Positions 44,380 through 55,900 of a stretch of 64,000 nucleotides of DNA are shown here, piece after piece; the first letter of the stretch is position 1, and every line of letters begins with the position of its first letter. Source of the stretch: Luidia sarsii (lineage: Eukaryota; Echinodermata; Asteroidea; Paxillosida; Luidiidae); contig OX465105.1 of the NCBI GenBank assembly GCA_949987565.1, positions 16,929,637 to 16,993,636 on the forward strand. Reading direction: 5' to 3'. A program made the translations under genes and the position numbers. The notes under the pieces were generated by a model. That model did not search any database, was not told where the DNA came from, and was given only the letters and a program-made list of their open reading frames with translations.

Positions 44380-44620
44380 GAAGAAAATTAAGGGGTGACT
44401 GGGAACTTATATAATATTGTGAACAAAATTGGCAAAGAATACTTTGACTGGACCATGGAGGACTGGACTGAGGTAAAGCTGAGACCCCTGGTTTTGCGTA
44501 CCAGTGCTCTTACCAGCGTCCGAGCTATCCAGCCCTTCGTTGGTGGCCTTCCCAACATAGTCAACTATAATCTTTGCCAGGGGCCCCAGTCAGAAGCATT
44601 TTATTCATTAACTCTTACGT
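44380..44620 (-). mobile_element. tRNA-derived SINE, family S
   Basis: On the minus strand GGGCTGGATAGCTCGGACGC (A-box region) and a decayed B box are followed by the family tail (GTATTCTTTGCC). The CAACCAATTGTTGTAAACC distal segment lies nearby at 44296. Confidence 0.65.
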
Positions 44621-45094
44621 TTTCTTTGCCTGGAACGGCTACTTGCGGCATGCAACGTATTGTGCCGAACGATCGATTGGCTTTTCAGACGCCCACGGCA
44701 AGAGGGAGGCCGTCTAAATAGTATTAGGCGAAGGCTATAACACTATGCAGGCGATTTACTAGCCCTTGCCCTTACGAAAGTTACATAATACTGACACGGT
44801 CAGAAGAAAAGGCGATCGAGGCATGCTAAGACTACTGCAGCTTACTTAACCCTAACAGTAAATCCAACACGGTCTTTGGAATTTGGGGTTTCAGAAAGGG
44901 GTGTACGGAGCTAATTTCAAAGTACATCCACTGCAGAAGCTTGCACCTTTTGAATATTTTAGTCAACCGGGACTTTTGCCGTCATTGGGTTATTATTACA
45001 TGTATGAGAAAATCGTTTAGCTACCGTTTCCCCCAAAAATATAAACATACAAATAAACAAAAACCAATAGATGTTCTTCCAAAATCAAATAAAT
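44621..45094. other. Intergenic, no feature recognised
   Basis: No exon, RNA gene or multi-copy repeat was identified. Confidence 0.4.
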
Positions 45095-45345
45095 GTGACC
45101 CGGCACAACGACATGAGGAATTTCAAAAAACACTTTTTGAGTAAACAACGCCTGAAGTTGAAGTATCTTCACAAATCGATTACAAGTCAATTTTTTTTCG
45201 GAAATTTTAAGTATTAGAGGATATTATATTTTGATATCATTTGAAAGCTACCCCCGGTAATGGTTTACCGGTACTCTTTCACATCATTAGAAAATCTCAA
45301 AATCTCAAAAGTGGGGTTATTCCTCATTATGCTGTGCCAGGTCAC
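45095..45345. mobile_element. Foldback MITE, family B, complete copy with AAAT TSD
   Basis: It starts GTGACCCGGCACAACGACAT and ends with the near complement (CATTATGCTGTGCCAGGTCA, then C). It is flanked by AAAT on both sides (45091-45094 and 45346-45349). It is 251 bp and in the opposite orientation to the copy at 28763. Confidence 0.85.
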
Positions 45346-46382
45346 AAATACTATCAACATCTCCTCACTATACTTACAGCATCCATAGAAAGATAGACAA
45401 AGCATAAAGAATGTCATTTTATCCACATCCTGAACTCAATTATGACATGCAAGAGCATAATGGGGACTGCAGTCCCAAAACAACGAGTCGATGTGCCAAA
45501 AAATGTAGAGGGCGCTGTCCAGACGGTTAACCAACAGACAGCTGGAGACAACAGACAGACAGACAGCAGAGATACAGGTGGACTGAAGGACATAAGGACT
45601 GAGACAGACAGGCAGATAAACAGACAGACAATCAAGGCCCATGCAAGATAAGGACTGGATCTTCATCGACAGCCTGGCTTATCAAGAACAACTCTGCAGA
45701 CCCCATCCCATATCTTAATTCTACACTAATTGGATGTTGGGGAGTAGATCACTTGCTATTGATATTCGGTGCTTATTACGTCAAGCAGGACAAACCCTCA
45801 TTGAATTACAGCAGACTCGTATGGAGTCCGAGTCCAAGACCATTTTCCAAAACTCTGCTTATGGCGTCCAGTACAAGACATGAAAACGAATCTCCAATAA
45901 ACCACCACCGATTGGCTTTTCTCAGGAGTAAGGGTCAAAGTGCAGCACGCACGCATTCTCCGAAAATGCCACCCCCCCCCCGGCACCATCCGAAAACATA
46001 GTGTACATCGAACAACAAAAGCACCAGTGCGGAAGTCAGAACCTTTAAAGACATAATAACAATTAAATTATTTTCTTTTGGGTACCGTACTTATTTTCTT
46101 GTCCAGATATTTTTTTTAGGACAAGTTAGGGTAGCCGGTAGGCCACTTGGCCTACATCGGTAACACAGCATTTTCTGTACACCCTTGTACTGCATACGTT
46201 CCACTGCTGGTTTTTTTTTTCGTTTTGTTTACCGGGTAAATTCCTGCTCTCTTTTTCCTGACCTTGTGTTTGTTTCAATGTTTCATTTCAGTTCAGTGAC
46301 ATCGTTGAAAGCGATTATTAGCGCGCCCTTGCGTGATCGGGTTCCTTCATTTCACTAGTTGATCAACTGAGGGCGCTGTTGG
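45346..46382. other. Intergenic, no gene recognised
   Basis: GACAGACAGACA-type words cluster at 45530-45635. Nothing else stands out. Confidence 0.4.
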
Positions 46383-46389
46383 GTGTTTA

Positions 46390-46482
46390 TAGGTAGAGTA
46401 CCTACACTTATGTAGGTACTCTACTTATAGGTAGAGTCCATAGAGTTATAGTTTTTATATATGACTCTATGGTAGAGTCCCT
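46390..46482. repeat. Two adjacent hairpins
   Basis: GTAGAGTACCTACA faces TGTAGGTACTCTAC across CTTA. Then ATAGGTAGAGTCCATAGAGT faces ACTCTATGGTAGAG across an AT-rich loop. They directly precede the family H element. Confidence 0.75.
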
Positions 46483-46489
46483 CTATTAT

Positions 46490-46985
46490 GCCGCGTTCCA
46501 ATATCGCGTCTTGATTTACCATCGTCTGGTAACTTGTGGTCAGCAGTCGTGAACTGGAGGCAGAAATCTTGTCTCCAGTTCACGACATGGCAACAAAATG
46601 GAGTCAGGAGGTCAAAGGGCACAAAGTTTTTACCAACATCGATGCACGCATGAGTTACAATAAGATTACGATATACATACGGTGGCGGCTTCTGCAGCCA
46701 GGAACGAAAAGGTGAATTTACCATGAATTTACTATGCTGTTCTACACGCACATGTCAGGACTAATAGTAATAATTTCCATTACATTAGCTGCGAGTCGTC
46801 GGCGTACCAGTTGTCCGACTCGCGTACGTTTGTGAATATAGCAAACTAGCATACTCTTCGGTTTTTGCGCTTGCGCAGTGCGTGTTGGCGTGGTGTGGGT
46901 GAGTAGCAAATTGGAATGCACCCCAGTCTTAAACTGGAAAATACAGGTCGTGAACACGCTAAACACGACGTGATTGGAACGCAGC
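46490..46985. mobile_element. Foldback-type DNA element, family H (496 bp)
   Basis: The ends GCCGCGTTCCAAT and ATTGGAACGCAGC are inverted partners. They are flanked by ATTAT on both sides (46485-46489, 46986-46990), a possible 5-bp duplication. Inside, GTCGTGAACTGGAG faces CTCCAGTTCACGAC near 46544-46585. It is non-coding. Confidence 0.6.
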
Positions 46986-48096
46986 ATTATTATTGATTTC
47001 ATACGAAAACACGTTTACTAAAATAACGAAGGAAAAACCCGTGTCCGAAACGGGCTTCCAGGGTTATACGGCTAGGACTATAATTTTTTTTTGTCTACGC
47101 ATCTCCGTTCTTTGTTGAAGTTGAAGCTTTGGATTCTTTTTCAAATGGTCAAACATCATTCACAATTATTCTGATGACATAGATATGGTAACTAAGCTGA
47201 TATTATCACAACTTTTTTCTTCATTTTTGTAATTGTCTGCAAGTGTCATAGGGCAATGATGTATATGTACCTTCAATTTGGCTAAGCAAAGCAAAGCAAA
47301 GTTAACTTTTCTGTGCTAATTTTTCAGTCAATCTGTGTTTGAAATCAACTTTTTTTTCAAAATACCGTGTAAACCCCCCCCCCAAAAAAAGAAGCCAAAA
47401 TGCCTCCTATTTTCATGTCTTGTAAAATGTATGATATAAATGGTGACACGAACGCAGCTATAGGGTGCAGCACACAAAATCCATCCATTTTTAATAAGGG
47501 GTCTTTGGAGGCTAATTAACTGATACATTGTAGAACAAGTGAATCTTAAGACAACCTGGGGGTTCACTCTTCAATTTGGTATGTAATTTGGATCATATCT
47601 GGCTTTAAATGTGGCCCTATTTGGCTGTGGAAGTGGAGGGGTCCATCCCAAAAACCTTGCAGAAATTCGGCTTGGACGGCTACACTTTAGGGGTGTTTTT
47701 TTTCTGGGGGTAATTAGCAAAAAATCTAATTGGCTAAGAGCACTAAAATTGAAAAGAATCTGAGAGATGGAGGTCCAAACTACAATTTTAAGTATAGCTA
47801 AAAGAACTGAGAGACTTTTGGGCATGGGATAATTGGCTTTGAAAGTGAGTGTTTTTGTACAGTGTTCAATGGGAGCTCGATTTAGTGTTCTGCACCCATT
47901 ACTTGGTCGTGCTAACGCCCTCTCGTGGCAGAGCGTGAGAAATTGTTTTCGCTACGCAGCATGCGGTATTGTTTTCCTTATGCTGTTACCATCGAATGTT
48001 TTGTTCATTGTTCTGGGTAAAAACAAGCAAATGGGTATTAACAGCACTGATATTTACATTTGGTTGGTTGTTGAAGTGATATACTAATGACAAAAA
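46986..48096. other. Intergenic, no feature recognised
   Basis: No exon or multi-copy repeat was identified. A C-run and A-run lie near 47375-47390. Confidence 0.4.
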
Positions 48097-48235
48097 TGTT
48101 GCAAACTGCTTATACTGACTGAAATTACCAAAATGCAAATCTCAAAATTTAGTGGGCCTGACGTTTCGATCCCAGCACTAGCAGTGGCAGGTCCTTTCTC
48201 AAACTAAAAGGCAGAGTGACAAGGACAAAACAGAT
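48097..48235 (-). repeat. Dispersed repeat, family C
   Basis: GTTGCAAACTGCTTATACTG, then CAAATCTCAAAATTTAGTGG, GCCTGACGTTTCGATCC and GCAGGTCCTTTCTCAAA. It is a well-preserved single-orientation copy. Confidence 0.75.
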
Positions 48236-49149
48236 ACATGTCTTTGGATTGTCTGGACCTGTGTCCGGAATAAACCAGTCACGAAGTATAGATCCATATG
48301 TAAGTCGCCTCTGTTATTTTGCCGGTTCCGACGGCAGGGTGAAGGAAGACGGAGTCAGAAAGAAAGTATGGAGTTGGGCATTGTTTATGTAGGGGCCAGT
48401 AATCAAGAGACCGCCCAGAATGTCACAACCAGTCGTGAAAAAATTGCGACCAGACGCACAAATATTCACTACCATTCGCAAAAAAAATATATTCACGACC
48501 AGTCGTGAATAATTATTAGTGTCCTTTTAGGGCCACCATACCTATTAAACGCGGGTGGTTCATACGTCTGTTCATTCCTCCATGGTTTTATCATGTTATA
48601 TACAACTTAACTGCCAAACGACTGCAAGATTTCTAACCATGGTCGAACGTCAATCATTCATGCGAATTTAAGATTCAATACAGATTGAGCTTCATACATG
48701 TGTCTCAATAATAATATCTTTCATACTGGTTGGCACAACGCCTGCACCCAGGTTGAACGCATACCGCCCAGTCTGACCTCCGGTGACCCTTCACCGCCTA
48801 TGTGTGCGCGGTGACTCACGAAGCCACACTGCGCATATTATTTTTCCTGACTGCGTTCATGCATGCATGCTTGCACTGCAAGCGTGCACGGAGAATTGCT
48901 TTACCAGGAAATAGGCGTGCGTGCATGCCTCAGTCCGATAGTCGATAGTCGTCATGTCTGTCGGAACTCGAACACGGAACCTCGGCTGGAATTTACTCAG
49001 AGGAACCACCGATTTCCTCTGATCGAGCGGCTACCTCCTCCCCTCCCGCCCCCTCTTTCTCCTGTCGAGGATCACAGTAGTTGGAATATCATGCCTCGCT
49101 CTTGATCGCGTGGTGATCGAAAGCTGGGTTTTGTCAAGCCAGGTGGGTG
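48236..49149. other. Upstream region of the SH2B gene
   Basis: It holds the presumed promoter and 5' UTR of the plus-strand gene, but I see no TATA box or other element I can defend. CAGTCGTGAA words recur at 48428-48520. The last 150 bases before the start are GC- and C-rich. Confidence 0.4.
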
Positions 49150-49438
49150 ATGATGATGATGAACGGGACTATGGAGCAGCACGACAACGATCGAGTGATC
49201 GACATGAACGAATTCTGCGAGGTGGAAGCGCAGAAGGCGGCCGCCTCCTTCGCCGTGGCCTACCACCGCTTCATCACAGAAAACCCGCCGTTGGACGGCC
49301 TGCCGCCGGCGGACGAGTCCCGCTTCGCCCGCCGCTTCGCCGACCACTTCATGGACCACTTCGAGACGGAGGTGCACCGGGCCTACAACACGGTCAGCCC
49401 GTCCGAACTCCGGGACGACCAGCGCAACGCCAACGACC

Positions 49439-49473
<35 letters not shown>

Positions 49474-49983
49474 GGGGGCGGCAGCGGCGGTGAGCCGGGC
49501 GGCAGCGGGCCGGCAAGCCCCGCCGACTCGGAGTCCAACGCCAACGTCAACACTAGGCTCCTCTCGGACTCGGGCCGGAACAGGCCCTCGATGCTCTTCA
49601 ACGGCTCCAACAGCCGCTACTCGAGCAGCTCCAGTCTGGAGGGAACCGACGGTCGGAACATCAACTCCGTGCAGCAACAACAACAACAACAGCAGCAGCA
49701 ACAACAACAACAGCACCCTCATCGGACCGACTCGAAGTTACCGAGGAAGTTCTCCTTTCGGAACATGACCGAGAATGTGATCAACCGGTTCCGCAAGGTG
49801 CAGGCCGCCAGTCAGCACCGGGACAGGGCCGTCAAGTACGCTCCCGAGGACGTGGTCAGGGAGGGCATCGTGAACTTCCTGACCGGCGAGGACCAGCAGG
49901 GCCGGCAGAAGTGGGAGCGGACCCGTCTGGTCCTCGTCAAGCGCCTGGAGGGCCACATGTTGGACTTCTACTCGCCTCCTAAG
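49150..49983 (+). CDS. SH2B: SH2B exon 1: dimerisation domain, poly-Gly, poly-Gln, PH start
   Basis: It encodes 278 residues and ends AAG|GTAGGG, phase 0. Codon use is strongly GC-biased compared with the surrounding DNA. The frame stays open past the donor to 50262, but that extension reads into the GTGGTGTGG repeats and carries no homology. The homopolymers are encoded by mixed codons (GGC/GGT/GGG and CAG/CAA). Confidence 0.94.
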
Positions 49984-52900
49984 GTAGGGTTGGCTCATTT
50001 GGATGCTGATGGGCTGCCTGTGGTGTGGTGTTATTGTGGTGTGGTGTGGTGTGCAGTGCACTGGTGTTGGCTGTGGTGTGGTGTTGGCTGTGGTGTGGTG
50101 TTGGCTGTGGTGGGGTGTCAGACAACTTGGTCTGAGACCAACTCGGCCCGTCACCAACTCGGCCCGTCACCAACTGGGTCCCTATGGAAAACGCAGCAAA
50201 ACGATCACGAGGTTAGTGTTGGAGTTAGGGTTAGGGTTAGAGTTACATTGATTTTCCCTTAGGGACCGAGTTGGTTACGGACTGAGTTGGTCATGGACCG
50301 AGTTGGTCACGGACCGAGTTGGTCACGGACCGAGTTGGTCACGGACCGAGTTGGTCACGGACCGAGTTGGTCACGGACCGAGTTGACTGGGACCGAGTTG
50401 GTTACGGACCGATTTGCCGTGAAACCGTGGTGTGGTGTCACCGTGTGGTGTAGTGAGGTGTAACAGTAGTGTGGTGCCACAGTGGTGTTGGCTCTGGTGT
50501 GGTCTTGGCTGTGGTGGGCAAATACCTTGCCTGCTTATAAGTTATAGTGCTATTTCTTGGATACAGTCTCAGCAAACATCCCTGATCCCTGTCTGATATT
50601 TCTTGGAACGCAGTGGCTGTTGTTACGGCAGTCGTCCATGTGGTTCCCTGACTTCACAGTATTTGTCAGGATGTTTAGCTCTTGGAACCAGACTATCAGC
50701 TAATAGACTGGTTCAACCAGCTTGCAATGCTGACGAAATACAATCAAGTCAGGGAACCACACGGACGACTGCCGTAACAACAGCCACTGCGTTCTTGGAA
50801 AGTGTTCCATAGTTATAACACCAAAAGCCATAAAACAACATTCGTGAGAGGTACATGTAGGGTTGGCTCACTTGGCCGGCGATGGGCTGCCTGTGGTGTG
50901 GTGTGGTGTTGGCTGTGGTGTGGTGGGCGAATACCTTGCCCTGCTATTTCTTGGACTCAGTCTCAGCAAACATCCCCGATCCCCTGAGAATGGCCGAGAT
51001 GTTTCTTGGAAAGAGTTCCATAAAAAAAAATATATACAAAAATGTATACCAAAAGCCATAAAACAACTTACATACATACATGAGATGACTCACCCAAAAA
51101 TGCATGCCCACTTTCATTATACATTATGTAGTTAACCTCAGCATGTGAAGAAAACTTGATTAAATTTCACCTATGAAGCACTCAAAATTCTTTAGTCAGT
51201 CCCATGGGGTCTGTGGGCATAGTCTTTCAAGTACTGCCAGTAGTACGGTACGCGGTACTTGTAAAGAATTATTGACTATTACTTTACTTAAAATTTAGTG
51301 GGCCTGATGTTTTGAACCTAGCAGGACCTTTCTCAAAGGCAGAGAGAAAGGTCCTGCTAGGATCGAAACGTCAGGCCCACTTAATTTTGAGATTTGCATT
51401 TTGGTTATTTTAGTCAGTAAGCAGTTTGCAACATTTTTGTATATATCACTAACTTAAGTGATATCAATTATTAATATCATAGTTTTATACTGGATACACA
51501 CTGCTGGCATAGGCTACATGTATGTTGCAATTTTACAGGGAAATTCAACTTGGTTTTCAGTTTTTTGTGGACCATCACTCTAGTTAGCCGTAGGAGAGCT
51601 TACATGAGGGCATTGCGCATGTCAAGTTAACCCCCAGGCCAACTCATTAAACTTCCCCATCTCCGAGTGACCTCTTTGGAAATTTACATGACGCCTTTAC
51701 GGTACTACTCATAAATTTAATTAAGGCATTATTGTTAATTAACCCGGACCCCCTATATGTACAATGTACGTACATGTAGCTTAAACAAAGGCCCAATGCA
51801 ACATTGGTAAAGGTCGAAAGATTACCTCAGTTTATATGTTAAACCGTTATTATTATAACCCTAACCCTCCCAAATCCTACAGAATCCTATTGTCCAATTG
51901 TAGGAATTCGTAGGATTTGGGGCATGTGGCAGTTGATGCATTGTAGGAATTTGCAGGATTTGGGGCATGTGAAGCGTTAAGCTCAAATTTATCTGAGAAA
52001 GGAGAAAAGGGCAAAATAGCCATCATTTTATTGGCACCAACCTACATTGTATGAGAAATGAATGGAGTCGGTTGGATTTTAAAACAATGCCCTGATGCGT
52101 GCTACTGCTAATTGCTACACTTACACATGTACATTATTTCAAACATGATTCTGGGCATTTCTTGAGATTACTTTACATACTTGAGATTACCCATCAAAAG
52201 TGTAAGGTGTGCTGTCTCACAGTATACTGTACAATGTACATATAAATTATGCAGGGGAAACACTGCTTCTGTTGTTTTTGGTGTTGTTTTTCCCCCACTC
52301 ATTACAGTTTGGGTATGAATTGGATAATTTCTGATTGATTTTGGATCAAACATCAGGCCCTGAACATTTTTGAGAAATGAAGGGTAGTAGCACAGTGCAG
52401 AAAATGTGTACGTACTGTAATGCCACGTGCAGCACTGTTCCTTTAGACTTCAGGTACCGCTACCAGTAGAAAAAGTGAAAAAAGAATTAAGGTACATGTA
52501 GCCCAGCAGTGGTCCAGTGGTGTTAAAGTGAAAGCATTTGGCAAGCTGCAAGCCACGGCAGAATCTTGTCATACGTAGCAGGATCTATCTTCTCTTTATT
52601 AAGACGGCAGATGGCAGTGAACAGCGGGGTGGCAGATCTGTGACTTGTAGGAGTTTAAAAGGTTATAACTACACAGGGAGCAAATTGGAACATTTCCCTA
52701 GTTTGATTGAACGGATTCGAGTAGAACAAGATAATTAGATACAGTATGTATGTACAGTCAAGTGATGTGCCCAACATCTGGCGGACTCTTTCCGAAGCCC
52801 TCACCCAAGGCATTCCATTGCATACATGTATCCGACTATCCGTAGATGAGAACAGGACAGTGTACATGTAGTTCAGTACTGATGGCATATAAATTGCTTA

Positions 52901-55900
52901 TTATTAAACTTTTCTGTATCACCTTGAGTGATCCTACATGTACAATTACGAAGGTGCTGAGCATGCACTATACAGTATTCCAAGTCAAAGTGTGTTTTAG
53001 ATTTGGAAACTTAAAATCTTCTGTTCTCATTGAAGAATAGAACTCCTGAGTTGTTCAAAAACTTTTCTGTGATGGATGGATTATGAAGAGGGTATCTTAG
53101 TCTTAATTTGAAGAGGCCTTTGATCATCTTCCCCAAGTCTTCTTCAGCCCTGTGTTACTCTGAAATATCTTACCCAGCATGAAATCAGTGTTTCTTGTGG
53201 GTGAAGTGTCTGCCTGGGAAGCCTAATGGTACACTGCATTGTGTTCTCAACCATAATGTGGTGCCCTTTTGCACAACCTGTGAAACAATCTCAACCATGG
53301 TGGCCCATAATTTATTGGCTGTGAGGCGGGCTGCTTCACATCTAATGATTCATCAAGCTCGACCAATTTTGCTACAGGCTTTAGGAAGAAGCCAAACCGG
53401 GCTGTGGTTTTTGAAGCTCTCATGTGAGTGCATAGCTTTAAGTAATACCTGTGGCAGTTGCTACTTACTGGTACAGTATACCCTGTTCTTAGACTGGGTA
53501 GGCCTACTGTGTTTTTAATTTTTTGTGAAAGTCTGAATGCTGTTTAATTGAAAGTTACATGTCCATTGTCCCATAGGCTCTTGCCTTGGCCTTTGGCAAA
53601 CACACTTCAAGTCTCTGACCACAATGCGAAAATCCCCTCCATTGTATTTGTGCAGAATGGCATTCTTGCTGGTGAATTCACAGGGGAAGAGGTCAGAAGC
53701 AAAATACAGGTTAGGCGAGGGGGAAAAAGTTCTACAGAAGCAGAAAGTGGAACTGGAACTTGGAAGCCACACAACTATTTTGCGGTCTATTTGATAACTG
53801 ATTTAAACCAAGTCTTGAACTTTGTGTCACCAAGATGCAATTTAGCACAAGTCATTTGTGTCTTCTCGTTGACAATTCTTTAATTCAAGATACATGTAAT
53901 TTTGAAATTACATACATGTACCGTAGCCTAGTGTTCCACATATACATGTAACGTTTGGGTAAATGTGTGTACAACTGTACATACACAGGTCTGTAGATAC
54001 ATGTACAGGGTACATGTACTTAAAGAACAAATACTAGTATACATGTACATGTACAGTACAGTACATGAACGCTTACTGTAGTACATGTACATGTACTTAT
54101 TGTACAATGTACATGTACATGTGTATGTATGTATAATTATGCACAATGTACATATTGTACTACATGTATACATGTACAGGTACATGTATGTATGTACACC
54201 GTGTGTACATGTACTGTACAGTGTACATGTCTCGGTGTTCATCTCCATTATTCTGGAACATGCAGTGTTAGTGACTCATCTACACACATACCGGGTGTAC
54301 ATGTACATGTATATTTACATGACTACACTGTACATGTACATGTATACACGTACAGTACAAGTTTACATACACACTGTACATAGCCAGGCCTACTATTATT
54401 ATTGGCATTCATGTGTGCACGAAGCATAGTCATGAACTGAGTATTAGAACAATCTTTCACAATTAACAGGTGCATTGTACAGTATGCTTGAAAATGACAT
54501 TAAGACAAATTGAAGGCAGGCTGGCTTTCATTCTTCAATGGCAGAACTTGTTGTGAGAGTCTATGAATTATACATGTACCTGTTTACAAGCCTATTGCAT
54601 GTACTGTAGTGTACATGTACAATGTAGGCTTGTGCATGCATAATCCACTGAACATTGTATTGTACATGATCATGTACAGTGTACATGTACATGTACATGT
54701 ACTGCATACACCACAATGTACATACATGAAATGTACATGTACACTTGTAGAACTTTGTAGTGTGCTTATTAAATGCTTCGTTGCTTGTCTTAGCCACTCC
54801 TAACGAGTGTCGTACTATTTTGCGATGAGACACCCCAGAAATCCAGATCAATCAAATGAGGTGTGTGCCCATGGATAACATCTTAGCTCCCTACCACCGA
54901 GCCACATAGAGGTGTACACTATACCATATCTCAGCTCATTTCTCATAATGCTCTTCAACGATTCTGTGGTATTTTTTCGTCGCGTGATTGATCAAAAATG
55001 ATAAGTCTCATAACTTAGAGGGCCTGATGTTTCGATCCTAGCAGGAACTTTCCCAAAGGCAAAGATAATGATAAAAATGGTTAAAGATTACGATTCGAGC
55101 CTCCTGTTTCAAAACCAAAATCATGCCATCATGCTTTTCATCTGTGAAAGCTGACCACATCGTCATCATCCACATGATACCTTTTGCAGGCTCTTTAAAC
55201 TTCCTCTGTGATGACTCTTAACCATGTGGAGTCAGGACCTGGGCTCTGCGGCAGGAAAGTACAATACCTCAGCCTTGTGACTCATCTTTCCTGCTACAAA
55301 CCAATTCAAGTCCTCATCTGTAGCTGTCCATGGATGGTTTTTCCTAAAGGTACATGTACATGTGTACATGTACCGGTACAAGTACAATGTACATTACATT
55401 GTACATGTTATGTACATGTACACTGTACACATGTACTGTACCGTACGTATGTGTGCTGCTATGTTCTGTATGTTTATATCGTACACATTATGTGTACATG
55501 TATACAGTGTATACATGTACATGTACATGTACATGTATACACGTACATACCGGTAGTACACTGTAGTTGTACACACTTTGTACATTGCACAGTACATGTA
55601 CATGTACATGTACATGTACTGTATACAACTATACATTTGTACATTGCACATCTACATGTACATGTACACTACATGTACTTGTACTAGTACTGTACATGTC
55701 CATGTACATTGTACCAGTCCAGTACTGTACATGTACATGTATCCTCCAATAACCGGTTTTCGACGATATAAGGACCTTTCTTCAAACTGAACAATGTGGA
55801 CGAAAGTTTCACACTAAAAGAGGTCCTAGTCACTTTCTCCACACCACAGACTATTAGAATAATCATAGAGAAGGTTGATCAAGCCTGTCACTTCCGTAAG

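Larger units (their letters stand above)
49984..51070. repeat. Local segmental duplication at the start of SH2B intron 1
   Basis: GTAGGGTTGGCTCATTTGG, then GATGGGCTGCCTGTGGTGTG, just after the exon 1 donor recurs at 50858-50905. The stretch from GGTGGGCAAATACCTTGCC (about 50515) to AAAAGCCATAAAACAAC (about 50837) recurs at 50924-51067 without the 183-bp MITE. Runs of TGGTGTGGTGTTGGCTG fill the space between. Confidence 0.8.

Noticed and set aside
50222..50240. Telomeric repeat tract
   Set aside because: Only two to three GTTAGG-type units are present; too short to be more than chance within a minisatellite region.
49984..50262. Read-through continuation of the SH2B exon 1 frame
   Set aside because: The frame stays open past the GTAGGG donor but encodes Trp/Cys/Val repeats from TGGTGTGG, while the exon at 62887 resumes the PH domain at the correct phase.
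53195..53883. Additional SH2B exons or a nested gene
   Set aside because: Two open frames of about 110 codons show no PH, SH2 or other recognisable motifs, and no matching splice phases were found.
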